A DNA stretch of 64,000 nucleotides from Siderastrea radians (lineage: Eukaryota; Cnidaria; Anthozoa; Scleractinia; Rhizangiidae). The position numbers and the translations under genes are program-made. The notes beneath the pieces are model-generated. The model was not told the origin of the DNA. It did no database searches and saw only the letters and a list, made by a program, of their open reading frames with translations. Each line of letters begins with the position of its first letter. The first letter of the stretch is position 1. The DNA lies in NCBI GenBank assembly GCA_964017195.1, contig OZ024887.1:7506032-7570031 (forward strand), given 5' to 3'. Below are positions 44,619 through 56,446 of this stretch, one piece after another.

Positions 44619-47600
44619 CGTTTATTTTATTTATGCTTCTCGCCCGCTTAATCCATACTGATAGTGTACATAGCCAAGGCGTAGCTCTGTTTGCTGGAAA
44701 CCAATGAAACTGAGACCAAATTTCTGCCATATTTTGGCCACTCTCATGGCCGTTTATTTTCTAACAACTACCCAAATTACATGAAATCGAAAAATCCTGA
44801 TTTATTTCCAGCAAAGGTGAGGGCAAACCCTTAACCCAATAGCATAATTTATACCCCCTCCCCCCCCCCCACAAATCTATCTTCCTTGGGAGGGACAGGG
44901 TGGGGAAAACCTTTCTGTGATGAAGCTGAAGAAAAAGAGGCCTGAAACCTGGCCTGCACTAGCTTAAATATGCCTCAAATAGAAGTCCCGTATGTAATCT
45001 GATCTCAGCTAGTAAAACATTAACCAGCGAAGCTAGCCGCATAAAATCATTTATTCACCGGGGGAAATAAATTTCCTTTTTTATTTCATTTTTTTATTTT
45101 GCCACACCACAGACAACAATACAAAGATAGTAATTAAAGAACAAGGAAAGAAGAAAAGTGGAGAGGAGGCCTAAAGGCCGATATCTGCGTTAAGAGAGTT
45201 GTAAAACTTAGGTCCTTGGTAAAAACCAGAAACTTTTTTATGTAAGTCCGACAGAAAGGCAAACGAAAGGTATGAGAGTTTCTCGTATGATACGAATGAA
45301 TCTGTCTATTTAAGGGTAAGTTTGCAAGCGAATTTGGAAGGAAGAGTTTGGTTTTGATGGGAGTACATGAAAAGACCTAGATGTAGTAAGTGTATATCAC
45401 GAAATTTTAAAGATTGGATCAGTATGTGCATCGAAATGGGACTTAGCAATTCTCACCACTCGTTTCTGTATAAAATTACAAGACGAACAAGGTTAGTTTT
45501 GTAAGTGGAGGCCCAAACGAAGTTGCAATAAAAAAGGTAGGGATAGACTAGTGAATAATATAAAGTTCTTAAAGATTTTGTCGATAAATAGAAGCTCGAC
45601 TTGTGAATTATTCCTGGCCACATGAGAGATTTCGGACTTCCAGTTTAAGAGTTTTCATCAGTGACTACTCCCAAGAAAACTGTTTCTTTCACCTGATCAA
45701 TTTGTTGAGCTTGTACGTTTTTGACTTGGTTTAAACACCATAAATCTAGTTGTTGTTTTTTTTACGTTTAATGAAAGCTCATTAACTCTGAACCAAAGGG
45801 ACAACTTATTTAAGTCAGTGTTCAACAGATTAACCAAGCAGTCTGGGTCTTTATGAGACAGAAAAACGTTGCTATCATCAGCAAGTAGAATCAATTGTAC
45901 TAGCGTAGATGCATTGTTTATATCATTGATGTATAAGAGAAAAAATAAAGGTCCTAAAATAGAACCTTGTGGAACCCCGCAAGAAATATTATGACGCGAA
46001 GAAACATGACCATTGTAATCTAAAAATTGCAATATGTTTGAGAAATAGCTCTTTATCCATTTCAAGGCCAAACCACGTATGCCATAGTGTTCAAGTTTAT
46101 CAAATAAGATGGAATGAATAACTGTGTCAAAAGCTTTCGAAAGATCTAGAAAAGCACCAACTGCTAAGTCTCCTCGATCGAGACCAGACGAGATCTAATC
46201 GTGCATGTCAATCAGAGCAAGTGTGCGTGTTGAGGGATTTTTCCTGAAACCAAACTGGTTATCACAGAGAATATCTAGCTTAGTCAAGTAATCAAGTAAG
46301 CGGGAATGGATTATTCTCTCTAAAAATTTGGGGAAGCTAGGTAAAACCGAAACAGGTCTATAGTTCGTAAACAGAGACTGGTCATTAGCTTTGAACAACG
46401 GTATGACACGTGCTACTTTCATTTGATCTGGAACAATGACGAGAGAAGCGTAAGAGTTGCTCGAGGCGCAGCCGAGAGCAACTCTAGCTTCTTGAGTGCA
46501 CTCCAGACTTCCCAAGTGCATCCATATTAACTCGATGTACGCACAGCTAAAAGCATGAACCAATTGTTTTATAACATAGCCAGTGGAAATGTCGGCGAAA
46601 ACTTATAAGCTTACTAAAATAGTCTTTTTTCGGCAGGATGCTGCAGTTCCATTTCACTTCCGTTGAAATTTATGATAAGCAATACAAATGCGCAGTTGAT
46701 TCAAAACTCAATCACTAGTTACCATAAAAATCAAGGAAGAACGAGAAAAAAAAACGAGAAATTAAGAGGAAAGAAGGAACAATGATCGATCACATGATTG
46801 AAAGACAAAGGCGCCAAAACCTTGCGAAGTGTTGCAAGCTGAATGAATCAATGAAATTGTTCCCAAGTGAATTCGTCCGAGAATAATTTTTTGAAAAAGT
46901 CTTCCATTTTGGCTCTAAAATGTGGTACAGGTTTGAAAAATTGGTCAGTGTATTCATCGTCCAAAGCAGATTGAAGCTGTATCACCATTGTAGCCGTGAG
47001 GGTTGAAAAGAACACAACTCATGATCATAGAACGCAGCAAAACGTAAGCTGTGTTTCTCGGTTCAGAGGCCGCGGACGGAATGTGGTTAAACAACAATGA
47101 AGCAAACAAATGGGAAAGCGATTCAGCTTATTTTGCATTGAACATCTGGAACCGCTTGAACTCAGAGGTACATCGACTGCAGGTAGAACGATGTTATTTT
47201 GTGTCGTGTAGCCGAAAAAAATGTCGCGCTTTCTGGTTTTCGGTTTTTAAATTAAGCCTACTCTGTTCAGTACTTATTTAAACTCAGCTTGATTTTAGTA
47301 ATGAATCACCGAAAACGTGTGGCACCTATTATTAAACAGTTCTCTTCAATTTAACTGTGTTTTATTTTGTCATTGAAATTTTGATGTCAAAAGCTTTCCG
47401 TATAAAACTGCCTACTTTTTGTGAACATTTGTTGAAAGTGCGACGGTGAAAGAAATCGTAAACACAACGCCAAAGACTAAGTAAGTTTGAGTTTCTTTTT
47501 CAACAAAGCTTCTTGCTCGTCCCAAGAAATCAAACGTTGCAACAATTTCACTGTTGTAATTTCTCCCTAGTCTAACTGTGCTGTAAAGTGATTTTTCTTA

Positions 47601-47957
47601 GTCATTTACTCGCTGAGTTGCTCGCGAAGAGGACACTTTTGGCCGCTACAGACAGACAAAAAAAAAAAACACAGGTCAAGTTTGCTCACGCCAGCAGCGT
47701 GCAGTCAACAGGATTATGGATGCACGCTTACGTATTGTCAGTTTGATTGCGCGATTTGCTAGCTATGTTATAAAGACAAATTCATAACATGAGCCAGAGA
47801 TTCAGAAATGATTTCGATATTATTGTATCCAGCGGCCTTGCCGGATGCCAAAGATTGGGCAATAGCAATAATTTCATCATTCGTTGTTGGGTTAAAGAAG
47901 ATGGATTCTGGAAAGGATCCAGATAGAAAGTCGCTATGTGTGGACGGAAGAGGTCGT
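44619..47957 (-). mobile_element. Decayed non-LTR retrotransposon (LINE) inserted in the MITE
   Basis: Minus strand, in order: a linker region with NPTTNDEIIAIAQSL (47775-47930), a nested insertion (46441-47770), then reverse transcriptase from 46440 to 45697. RT motifs are VARVIPLFKA, NYRPVSVLPS, QFGFRKNPST, FLDLSKAFDTV (motif A), GVPQGSILGPLFFLLYINDI (motif B) and LLADDSN (motif C; usual form Y/F-ADD). An in-frame TAG follows MHD near 46193, and no endonuclease is seen, so the copy is 5'-truncated and dead. The AT-rich end at 44619-44640 suits a LINE 3' tail. Clade is not resolved; CR1/L2-like elements are plausible. Confidence 0.85.
46441..47770. mobile_element. Sequence inserted within the LINE
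   Basis: The LINE protein breaks between HVMNLS (near 47775) and VPDQMKVAR (near 46437), with 1.3 kb of unrelated DNA between. Near its left end is a perfect 10-bp hairpin, AGAGTTGCTC at 46453-46462 and GAGCAACTCT at 46476-46485. No long frame inside. Its class is unknown. Confidence 0.6.
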
Positions 47958-48020
47958 AAAAACTTTTGTTGCAAGTGTAAACTAGCGGCCATTTCTGTGC
48001 GGCTCGAGTGGTATCGGGAG
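47958..48020. mobile_element. Right-hand MITE fragment after the LINE
   Basis: Matches about 35881-35945 of the intact MITE (ACTTTTGTnGCAAGTGTAAA, CTAGCGGC, ATTTCTGTGCG), then diverges. This shows the LINE entered the MITE and that a second break removed the rest. Confidence 0.75.
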
Positions 48021-48801
48021 TCAACAGTACTAAATGATGGTGGTACAATACTAACCAGTGTTAACTCAAAAATTCTAAGGTTTATTTTACAGCTGATTTT
48101 ACAACGTAAACTCAGTGTGTACACCTGGATTCACCGGCTATCGTTTGCTTATCATAACTCAACCATGGTCACAAACCGGCGTTGAAAATTTGCAGATCTT
48201 CCGGTCCTTTATCATTTTTTTATATCTCAGAAAGTTAGTAATTTCGCCTTAATTATATACTCCTTTTGTATGGAAATGTCCACCATTATTTTGTGACTAT
48301 GAACGAATCATAGGGAGGACAGGGGGGTTTAAACTTCCGGCTTCCCGTAACCTTTAATCCCGGTTCCCACCCCATTTTTGTTGGCTCCCGCCTGTTTGGG
48401 CTTTTCGCAATGTTGCGTAATTTTCCCCTAATTCTCCCTCTTCCGGCCACCTTAGGAATCCCACTTCCCGCCCCCTCTACTCCCACTTCCCGTACACCTC
48501 CTGTTCCCTTTTCTCCCTAGCTCCCACCCCCTGCCCCCTCTATAATCTTGGTCACCGGCAATGGACACGATGGTCAGAATATAAAGTAAAAGTGCCTTGG
48601 TTATCTTTTTGTGTGGAGTTGGCGTCTACAATTCAAAGTTTGCAAAAATGATGTATCCCTTTGAAATTCTCGTCGAGGTTTTATTTTTCCTTATTCACAG
48701 GAATCCCCACACACAAAAGATGAATTAGTGTCTACTAATGATTGATTGATTGAATGATTGATCGATCGATCGATCGATCGATCGATCGATTGATTGATCG
48801 A

Positions 48802-48832
<31 letters not shown>

Positions 48833-49211
48833 ATTGATTGATTGATTTGTTACCCTCATCATCCAGATCATTTTTGTCACAGTGCTCAGAAACTGAAACG
48901 ACAATAGAAAAAATATGAGCTTGGGACAAGTATTTTTATTACTTGAAATATGCATGCGTAGATAAATTTATCCCCTGATATTTTTCACCCTTTTTAATTG
49001 GCTAAAACAGGTCACGTAAGCAAGTGTAACCAGGCGATATAAAAATAACTCTGACCAATTAATTTTCCATTCGAAGATATCTATAGTGCATATGAACTTT
49101 GTTTATAAATGACGAGGGTTTTTTGATAGATAATGATAGGTGTCGATATCGTGGGAGATAACTAGTTGAATATTCTAGCCGATCCGCAGAAAGATTTTAT
49201 GTCAGTTTATA
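48021..49211. other. Upstream region of the DEDDh exonuclease gene
   Basis: No gene seen. C-rich degenerate repeats (CCCACTTCCCG-like) lie at 48300-48550. A TATA-like TTTATAAATG is at about 49101-49110, roughly 100 bp before the start codon at 49212. Confidence 0.5.
48739..48846 (+). repeat. (GATT)n/(GATC)n microsatellite
   Basis: Tetranucleotide array of about 26 units switching from ATTG to ATCG and back. It gives spurious INQS-repeat frames on the minus strand. Confidence 0.9.
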
Positions 49212-52200
49212 ATGGCTTCAGGAAATTCAAACATTTTGTATAAATACGAGTCTATGCGAACCAAATGGAGCCGGTGTTTCGAAGATAGCAACCCTAGGGT
49301 AGCTAACACGATCAAAAACTTCTTCAAATATTTTTACAGAGATCACAAAAATATTACATTCGCTGTTGGGGAGCTGTTTGATGGTACAACTCATCTTCTG
49401 GTTAAACCTGCCAAGTACCAACAAATCAAGGAAGAGATCGAAGAACAAATTGAAGAAAATTTACCGGAAGTTGCGCAGATCAGAGACGCTACAATCATAA
49501 AGAGAAGAAAATCATTTCAAGATTTTCAGTCGTTCAAGAATTACTGCGTGACCCTCAAAAATAAAAACTTTGAGATCGAAAAAAGGTAAGTTCATTCTTT
49601 GCATTTCATCCTACGCTTACGGAAGACCTTTGTTATGAGTAATGTCATATTTATACCTGTCGCTACTCGCTCTTACTGAACTGACAAAAATCTAGCTCAC
49701 TATGAACCAAATTCTTTTCATTCTTTCAGCAGCCAATTCTGTGGAGATTTTATCCATTAATATGAGTAATAACATTTCAGTGACATTATTCATTTTGTCA
49801 ATATATATACTAGCAGCTAATTTGACTATTTCGTGCCTCCTCAACATTAAATTTCGCAATTTAACACCTGCGGGACTCATTCATCGTAATCGTCTCCTGA
49901 CTCTTTTCGAATTTAGATGAACCAAGTAGAATTTATCATCTGGGTTGTGACACTGGCTATTTGCAGTAAATTAAAATAATTCTTTTTTAAAATGAAAACA
50001 AGACGTTTCCTCGTCAATCTCATCTCATTAGACGTCGCGTGACTGTTTACGTCATTAGATTTCTCAGAAATCACAGACGGCTTCACAATAATTCTCGGAA
50101 AACGGCTTCTTGCGACTCATATCACATGCATGACCGCTATTTATAAGGTAGCTACCCCATTTTAATGAACAAAATTTAACCCACCACTTCTTCTGATTCT
50201 TAAAATGACTGATTCTTTGGAAACATTAACCATTTGCAGAAAATTAAAATAATTCATTTTTAAAATATTAGCACGTTGCGTGACCGTTCTATGTCACTGG
50301 GTTTCTCAAAAATTCATTGACGTCTTCAGTAAAATTATCAGAAACTGGGCTCAAAAAAAGGAGAGGTGACACTACACACCTATTTCTTCCCTTTTTTTTT
50401 TCGGATTTCAATTAGCTGAATATGTGAATTGGCAATGCTTGTAGAGGAAATTATTTCCTAAGCAACATTGTAATTTCCTGGTTCTATTGTTTATACTTTT
50501 TCTCATTCTCAGAAACTCGACGTCGTATTCAGAAGGATTCTCGGACTGTTGTCGTTCATATTATAAAGATTGTCAGGGGTGTGGAAAAGCTACATCACGT
50601 TCATTGCATGGAAACTGAAATCGGATTTTTTGTATATCCTTTTCTTTTTAGGAGAAAACAGGAAGCCAAAAGGAGTGTAAGGAAACTACACAAGACTTTA
50701 AGAGCCAATCCACTTGCGCTCATTTTGGCGTTTGACCTGGAGGTCTATGAACACGACCACAGTATCATCCTTGAGGTCGGCTACGCCATGACTTATCTAG
50801 ACAGCCCGGAAGAGATGCAAACATTTCACTACATCATCAAAGAAAACCTCGGGTAAATATGTCAATGTGGTTTGCACGAGCCGTTGGGGCGTAATTAAGC
50901 AGGGTTCTCAGCAGAATTTGCAGCAGCCGTTGCTTGCAAGTTTTTACCCGTAACATGTATGCACGTGCATGGCCGAAGGCCATGTGGCTTGGGCCCGCAG
51001 GGGCCAAGTTGGTAGGGGGTACGGGGGCATGCTCTCCTGGGAAAATGTTTGTATTCGAATCCTCAGAGATGCATTTCCTTCATTCCCGGCCGGGACACTA
51101 TTTTCTTATTTTCTCTTAACAACTTTTGGTACATTTTGTAATCTATTCAGTGGCTTTGAACACAAGAAAATGGTTAAAAATATGTGTAGCTCAATAAACA
51201 AAAAAAAAATTTCAGTTATCTTTACTGAAATATTAACCTGGAATCACACCGGCGGTGTAGACTGTCTGCGACGCAGTCTACCATGTTTGAAGCCCGAGGA
51301 AGGACGATGTCTGCGAGAGGTCTGGGCGCAATTATCGCGAATTCAATATGGTGGCTATGTTCAAACAAAATGGTTATTCGTCGTTCTCTGGGCCGACTAA
51401 CTCACAACTAAAATCGGAGAAAGGTACATTGCAAAAGCACTTTTGAACAGTAAAAACACTTCACTCAATCATTTGCTCCGAAAGTCATTCATTTATTTTT
51501 GTCTTTGGTGAACGATTTACTGAACTACTGAAGCGCTCTCACAGCCGTAACACTTACTCAGGTGACACCCGTGACAGGTGTTACGGCCGGGATTACGGGT
51601 TCAACTGAGAACTCTGAATAAGGCTGTTAAGTCTGTTTAAGTCTGTTAAGTCTGTTTTTAGGATTACGTTAAACAAGCTGAAATACAAATTGCAATCAAT
51701 TGAAACCAAAAAAATAATGGTTTAGTTTTGTTTAACATTACTCTGCTACTTTTCTGAAACTATAAACTATAAACTGAAACTATTTTTAGGATAACGTTAA
51801 AAAAAGCTGAAATACAAATTGCAATCAAAGAAACCCAAAAATGGTGGCTTAGTTTTGTTTAACATTACTCTACTACTTTTCGGAAACTATAAGAAGAAAT
51901 TCTGTAGAATTTGCAGGCGGCCAATAGTCTCTCCCCCCCCCCCCTCCCCTTTTCCTAAGGAAAGAAGGTTTCTTTTAAAAAAAACGTTAGTAGTTCTTGG
52001 TTTCCGGTGACCTGTTATGGACAATTTGCACTTCCGGTATGTAAGGAATTAAATGTATGTTAAAGTATTACCGGTGACAGGTAACTATTCACGAGGAGAA
52101 TGTCTGGTATTTGACAGATTGGTTTTGAAAACTGATAAAATCAATAGCGACTTGAGAACTTTGTTTTGTTGACAGTTCGCCTTTGTAATTGGAGACCTTT

Positions 52201-55200
52201 GTATGAGTTTTAGCGAGACGCTTTTCAGAGAGAGAGAAAACCCTGTAGCTTTACCTGGAGAAATAAACTGTTCTTAAACCGTGATGTCGTGAAGAACGGC
52301 CCCTAGGCATTCACGACAAATGTTTCAGCCTTTAGGCAAGGGTCCATTTGGATCCTAACGACACGAGTGCAGGCCACTTACCATCTATTGTTATAACAGC
52401 GATGCAATTGTCGTTTAAAGGTCCATTTTAAGTTTGAATATTTCATTAGCCTCATCACTGAAGGCAGCGAAATTCAGATTTTCCCGAGAGTCCAGTGACA
52501 TCTTTTCCGAAATCAAGAAAATGAACACTATAATAAAAAGAAAAAAAATTTCTTGAAGATTCAAAGCTAGCAAAAGAAGCTATGATGTACAGTTGTGTCT
52601 GTTGGCCGTGCGACACCAAGAGGACTAAGCCAAGTGACGGACGACTACTAGCCACGACGACGACGAAAATGAAAAACAAAAAAATTCCTTTTTGTGAGTG
52701 GGCGACCTGCGCATGCGCACGACAGCGCCTAGTTAAGTGTGTTTGGCTGTAGATGGCTAGGATGGAAATGAATTGCGACTAATGGTAACATTAGGCTAAC
52801 GTTTTCAAGTTTCTCCCTTGTTTCTTGGAAAAATAGCCGGAAACTCATTATGGTTTGTTCTCCCCTTGCGAAAATCATCCGATTTCTTTCTTATCAGTTA
52901 TGTTCTAGGAGAATCTCGTGTACGAGTAAAGGTATTGATATGAATATGAAATTCAGCCCATTTTTTAGCCCAAAACGTGAGAATCCTGGCTTGGTGACGT
53001 AGGCCCTTTAATAATCACGCTAGCTGTTGATTGCTGAAGGGGACTGTGGGTCTCTACTGAGGATATTCAGTTTAGAATACATCTCAAAGTCAAAATTCAC
53101 CTGCTCTACATGCGACATTCCCTTGCAATTATGTATTTTCAGTTTTTGTGTGTAACGGCGTAAAGGCTCAGCTATGTCAGCTATTTTTAGCAACATTGAG
53201 AAAAGCTTTAAGTCACATTTACATTGATAAAAAACTGAAAATAATGATCCTATTTTGTTCAAAGACACTCTACCAGTGCAGTGAATTTAACTATCGACAA
53301 GGTTTTTTGGCCAAGGTTGGCCCGGATGGAGATGATTCTCTTTGAGAACATTTAAAACTAAAACCGACGTTAGGTCAACTTCTTCAAGTTCTATGGTCGT
53401 GTCTTACAAAAATCGTTATAAATTTAATTGGCTTGATTTCTTTGTCCTAGCGTTCTAGGAGCATTTTGAGTGTGAAACGTACTTGATCATAGTTTAAGCA
53501 CAGTTTTCATGAAACACAAGCAAAATCCCGTGACATGCGCATGTACAAGGGATGTTATATACCTAATTCAATAAAGGTTGCTTTGGTAATTGGTCATTGG
53601 CAATTGGACATTGGCAATTGGGCATTGGGCATTTGGGCAAACGGAACACAATGCAATGCTTTGCTTGAGTGACCACAAACAATAGCTTCCCAATGCACAA
53701 TTGCTCAATGCCCAAAGCAACCTTTATTGAATTAGGTATACAGTGTGTTGCCCAGTTTTCGTACACTTTAGTTTGTAATCGCTATTTCTTTTCGTATGTG
53801 AGACGAAAATTTCTGAAATTTCTTTTTAAGATAGCCCATTTACTTACCTTTAATATATAAAACGATTGGCCCCTTGATCGACGTATGTTCAAAATTATGC
53901 CATCTTTCCCAAAACTCCTAAGTTGCCCAGTCTTCGTACACCTGGCCCAGTTTTCGTACAGCGACAAAACAACATTTCTCCACGAAAACGCTCGACGCAA
54001 ACTGATGTGTCAGCCACCCTGCTAAGTGCTTATCGTATTTTCTCTTCGATTTGTGAATAAATATCGGCTTAGCGACCAATGTTTGGTGTACAAAGCAAAT
54101 GGTTATTCGGGGGGTGGATGTTTAATCGATCCTGCAGTGTTGATTTTTTTGTCCCTCACTTTTGGGCCACTTTTCTTACGCTCAATCCACTGGCTCGTAC
54201 GTCATTTACTGCCTTGGTAAAGGTAGTTGACAGGTTACAATTCTGCGTATTACAACTGTTAAGAAAAGGCCTGTATAAGATTCGATGTTTTCCTTCCGTT
54301 TCCGCTTACGCCTTTGGAATAGCAAACGGTTTACTTCCGTTTCCGCTTACGCTTGCTTTTCTTACCTACTTTTGTAAATATTTATTAGAATCACAACGGA
54401 GTGAAAAAAATCGGTAAAACCGGTAAACTAACGATATTTCAAGGTGTATGTCAACATTCTATGCATAGACATCTACCTTAGTTAATTATTTGACGACTTA
54501 GATTGTTTGCGTTGGATTAAGTTTATTAAATATTCGTGACCTTTGCATGACCTGGATGTAAAGCGTCGCTGTTATACCACAACAAACACAGGTAGTGTAT
54601 CGTACTTTGCAAGGATTGTTGTGTAATCTTTGCTGCACTTGCGACTTATTAGTTTTCGAACAGTAAAGTTTAAAATTCAGTTTTTTAACTTATTTAAAAA
54701 TAGGTTTTTAGAGAGGCGCAGCTAAGTGTACGAAAACTGGCACAGTAGGTAAAAATATATGCGAAGATTCTCACCGCTAAAATTCAGGAGAAGTAAAATT
54801 TAAGTTGGCGTTGAAAGTTTTTCCATTCACTTTCATCTTTTACCTATCATCTGCCCAAAACTCATGAAGTCCCTTGCAAAATTACCAACAAAACGGGCTA
54901 TTTGTTCATCTACAATACCTTTACTGTGCAGTGAAAAGTGCAAATATTAGCCGCTAAACTTTTACTCACCTCGAAAGAAATTGTCTGCACTGACCTGCTT
55001 CTTCGTCAAAAAGCCCGGCAAAACCGGCAATTTATAGCTGAAATGTTCCTTTTACTTTTGGAATTCTTCGATTGACGAAGATTTAAATGACCAACGAAAA
55101 AAATCAAATAAAGTTATGCATCAGTCAATTCCAGCGGTGCCCATCCCCCCCCCCCGGGCCAACCCCCGGGCATTAGCAATTGTTTTTTTAAATGGCAAAT

Positions 55201-56446
55201 TCCCGGGGGTGGGGACAAGTAAGTCCGTCAAATGCCCTGGGGTGGGACCAAAATAGAAGACAAATGCCCCACCCCCGGGATCATCTAGAAAGCAACAATG
55301 CTCAAGATTTTAACAATAAATCATAACGAAAAAAGTGTCACTCATCATTATTATCAATGCACTTCGGTTATTTTATACCTGTGCGTCTCCCCTTCCGTTG
55401 TTCATTTGTTTTCAAAATAATGATACTTCATTAATATCAATAACACGTTCATTTATTTGATTTTGACATACACAACTTATAAGTGTTTTATTAAATAAGC
55501 TATATTAAAAGAAATGCTTAAATAATTTCGAAGAACTGAAAATGCATGATCTGTATTTAACAAACGGCCAAAAACATAAGATATTTTTACTAAACTGGTC
55601 ATCTCGAATAGCTTAAAAATCCATATAGTACGTAGAATTAATTTCACTTGATACAGTATTTAATCAACAAACGATGAAATCAATCAGCGAACAGCAACAA
55701 AGGATCGGAATGGAAGATCATGGACGACCTCAGACTGACTACACCGGAACGTTTTTCTCACCTTGTCAAATGCCCCGGGGTCGTCCCGGGGGTAGGCAAA
55801 TGTCCGACCCCCGGGCAGTGATAAAATTTCAAATGCCCCACCCCCGGGATTAAAACGTGAGCAAATGCCCGCCTAATGCCCGGGGGGGGATGGGCACCGC
55901 TGGAATTGACTGATGCATTATTCTTGTACGAAAACTGGGCCCGTACGAAAACTGGGCAACATACTGTATACGAAGGAAATTAACGGCAGTCCCGTGGTTG
56001 TTGCGCGGAACTTGAGATTCAAACCGATTCCTCACCTGGTCCCTAGCTTAGCAAAGCTTTTCCTTTGTGCATTTGACAGGTATGCAAACAAAGATTACGT
56101 CCCTGACAACAGGTATCGCTTCAACTTCGGCACCTCCAGGCGCATGTCTCTCAGAAGAGCCGCTGCAAAAATCCAGGAGCACATCGACGACGCGGATTTC
56201 TTGGTAACCCATTCGGGGGCTCACGATACAGAATTCCTCGCCAGTTGTGGGGTGTCCGTGTCAGAGAAGCCCATGTTCGACACTCAGATCCTTGCTACAG
56301 CGTTACTTCCAAACGGACCACTGGTTTACAGTCTTAAGCGGTTGATGGTAGACTTGGACATATCGTTCGATGAAGATATTCTTCACAACGGTGGAAATGA
56401 CGCGTTCTACACCATGAAGGTGTTTTTAGCCCTCACAGAACTCTAA
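49212..56446 (+). CDS. DEDDh-family 3'-5' exonuclease, three exons
   Basis: Exons 49212-49585, 50652-50852 and 56080-56446 join in phase (AG|G and GG|G) at GT-AG sites, giving 313 residues. The nuclease domain spans about 145-310. ExoI is LAFDLEV with D153 and E155; ExoII is FLVTHSGAHDTEFL with D241; ExoIII is LHNGGNDAFYT with H294 and D299, the exact H-x4-D spacing of DEDDh enzymes. These residues bind two metal ions and cleave nucleotides from 3' ends of DNA or RNA. The first 120 residues are charged, partly helical and unrecognised. I cannot place it in a named subfamily; Gfd2/YDR514C-like proteins are one candidate. Intron 2 (5.2 kb) contains two MITEs. A catalytically dead intronless paralogue is at 11641-12672. 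Confidence 0.85.
49955..50365. repeat. Diverged direct repeat in intron 1 of the exonuclease gene
   Basis: ATTTGCAGTAAATTAAAATA near 49960 recurs as ATTTGCAGAAAATTAAAATA near 50232; each is followed by a GCGTGAC-GTCA-TTTCTCA-AAAT block. Two units of about 270 bp, considerably diverged. Confidence 0.6.
51660..51895. repeat. Tandem duplication in intron 2, unit about 127 bp
   Basis: AGCTGAAATACAAATTGCAA, TTAGTTTTGTTTAACATTAC and CTACTTTTC occur twice, at 51680-51760 and 51805-51885, with small changes. A hairpin (GCCGTAACAC with GTGTTACGGC) lies just upstream at 51544-51587. Confidence 0.8.
53558..53740. mobile_element. MITE, 183 bp, in intron 2 of the exonuclease gene
   Basis: Ends TATACCTAATTCAATAAAGG and its reverse complement CCTTTATTGAATTAGGTATA, with arms of about 28 bp. 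The interior repeats ATTGGCAATTGG-like words. TA at both ends fits a Tc1/mariner-type target. No coding capacity. Confidence 0.8.
55122..55912. mobile_element. Terminal-inverted-repeat element, 791 bp
   Basis: The left end CAGTCAATTCCAGCGGTGCC followed by CATCCCCCC is repeated in reverse complement at the right end. ATGCAT flanks both sides (55116-55121 and 55913-55918), a possible 6-bp target duplication, although it is itself palindromic. The interior has CCCGGG-rich words (CAAATGCCCCACCCCCGGG) near both ends. No transposase. It ends 167 bp before exon 3 of the exonuclease gene. Confidence 0.85.

Noticed and set aside
48725..48955. Frame rich in INQS repeats
   Set aside because: Translation of a tetranucleotide microsatellite.
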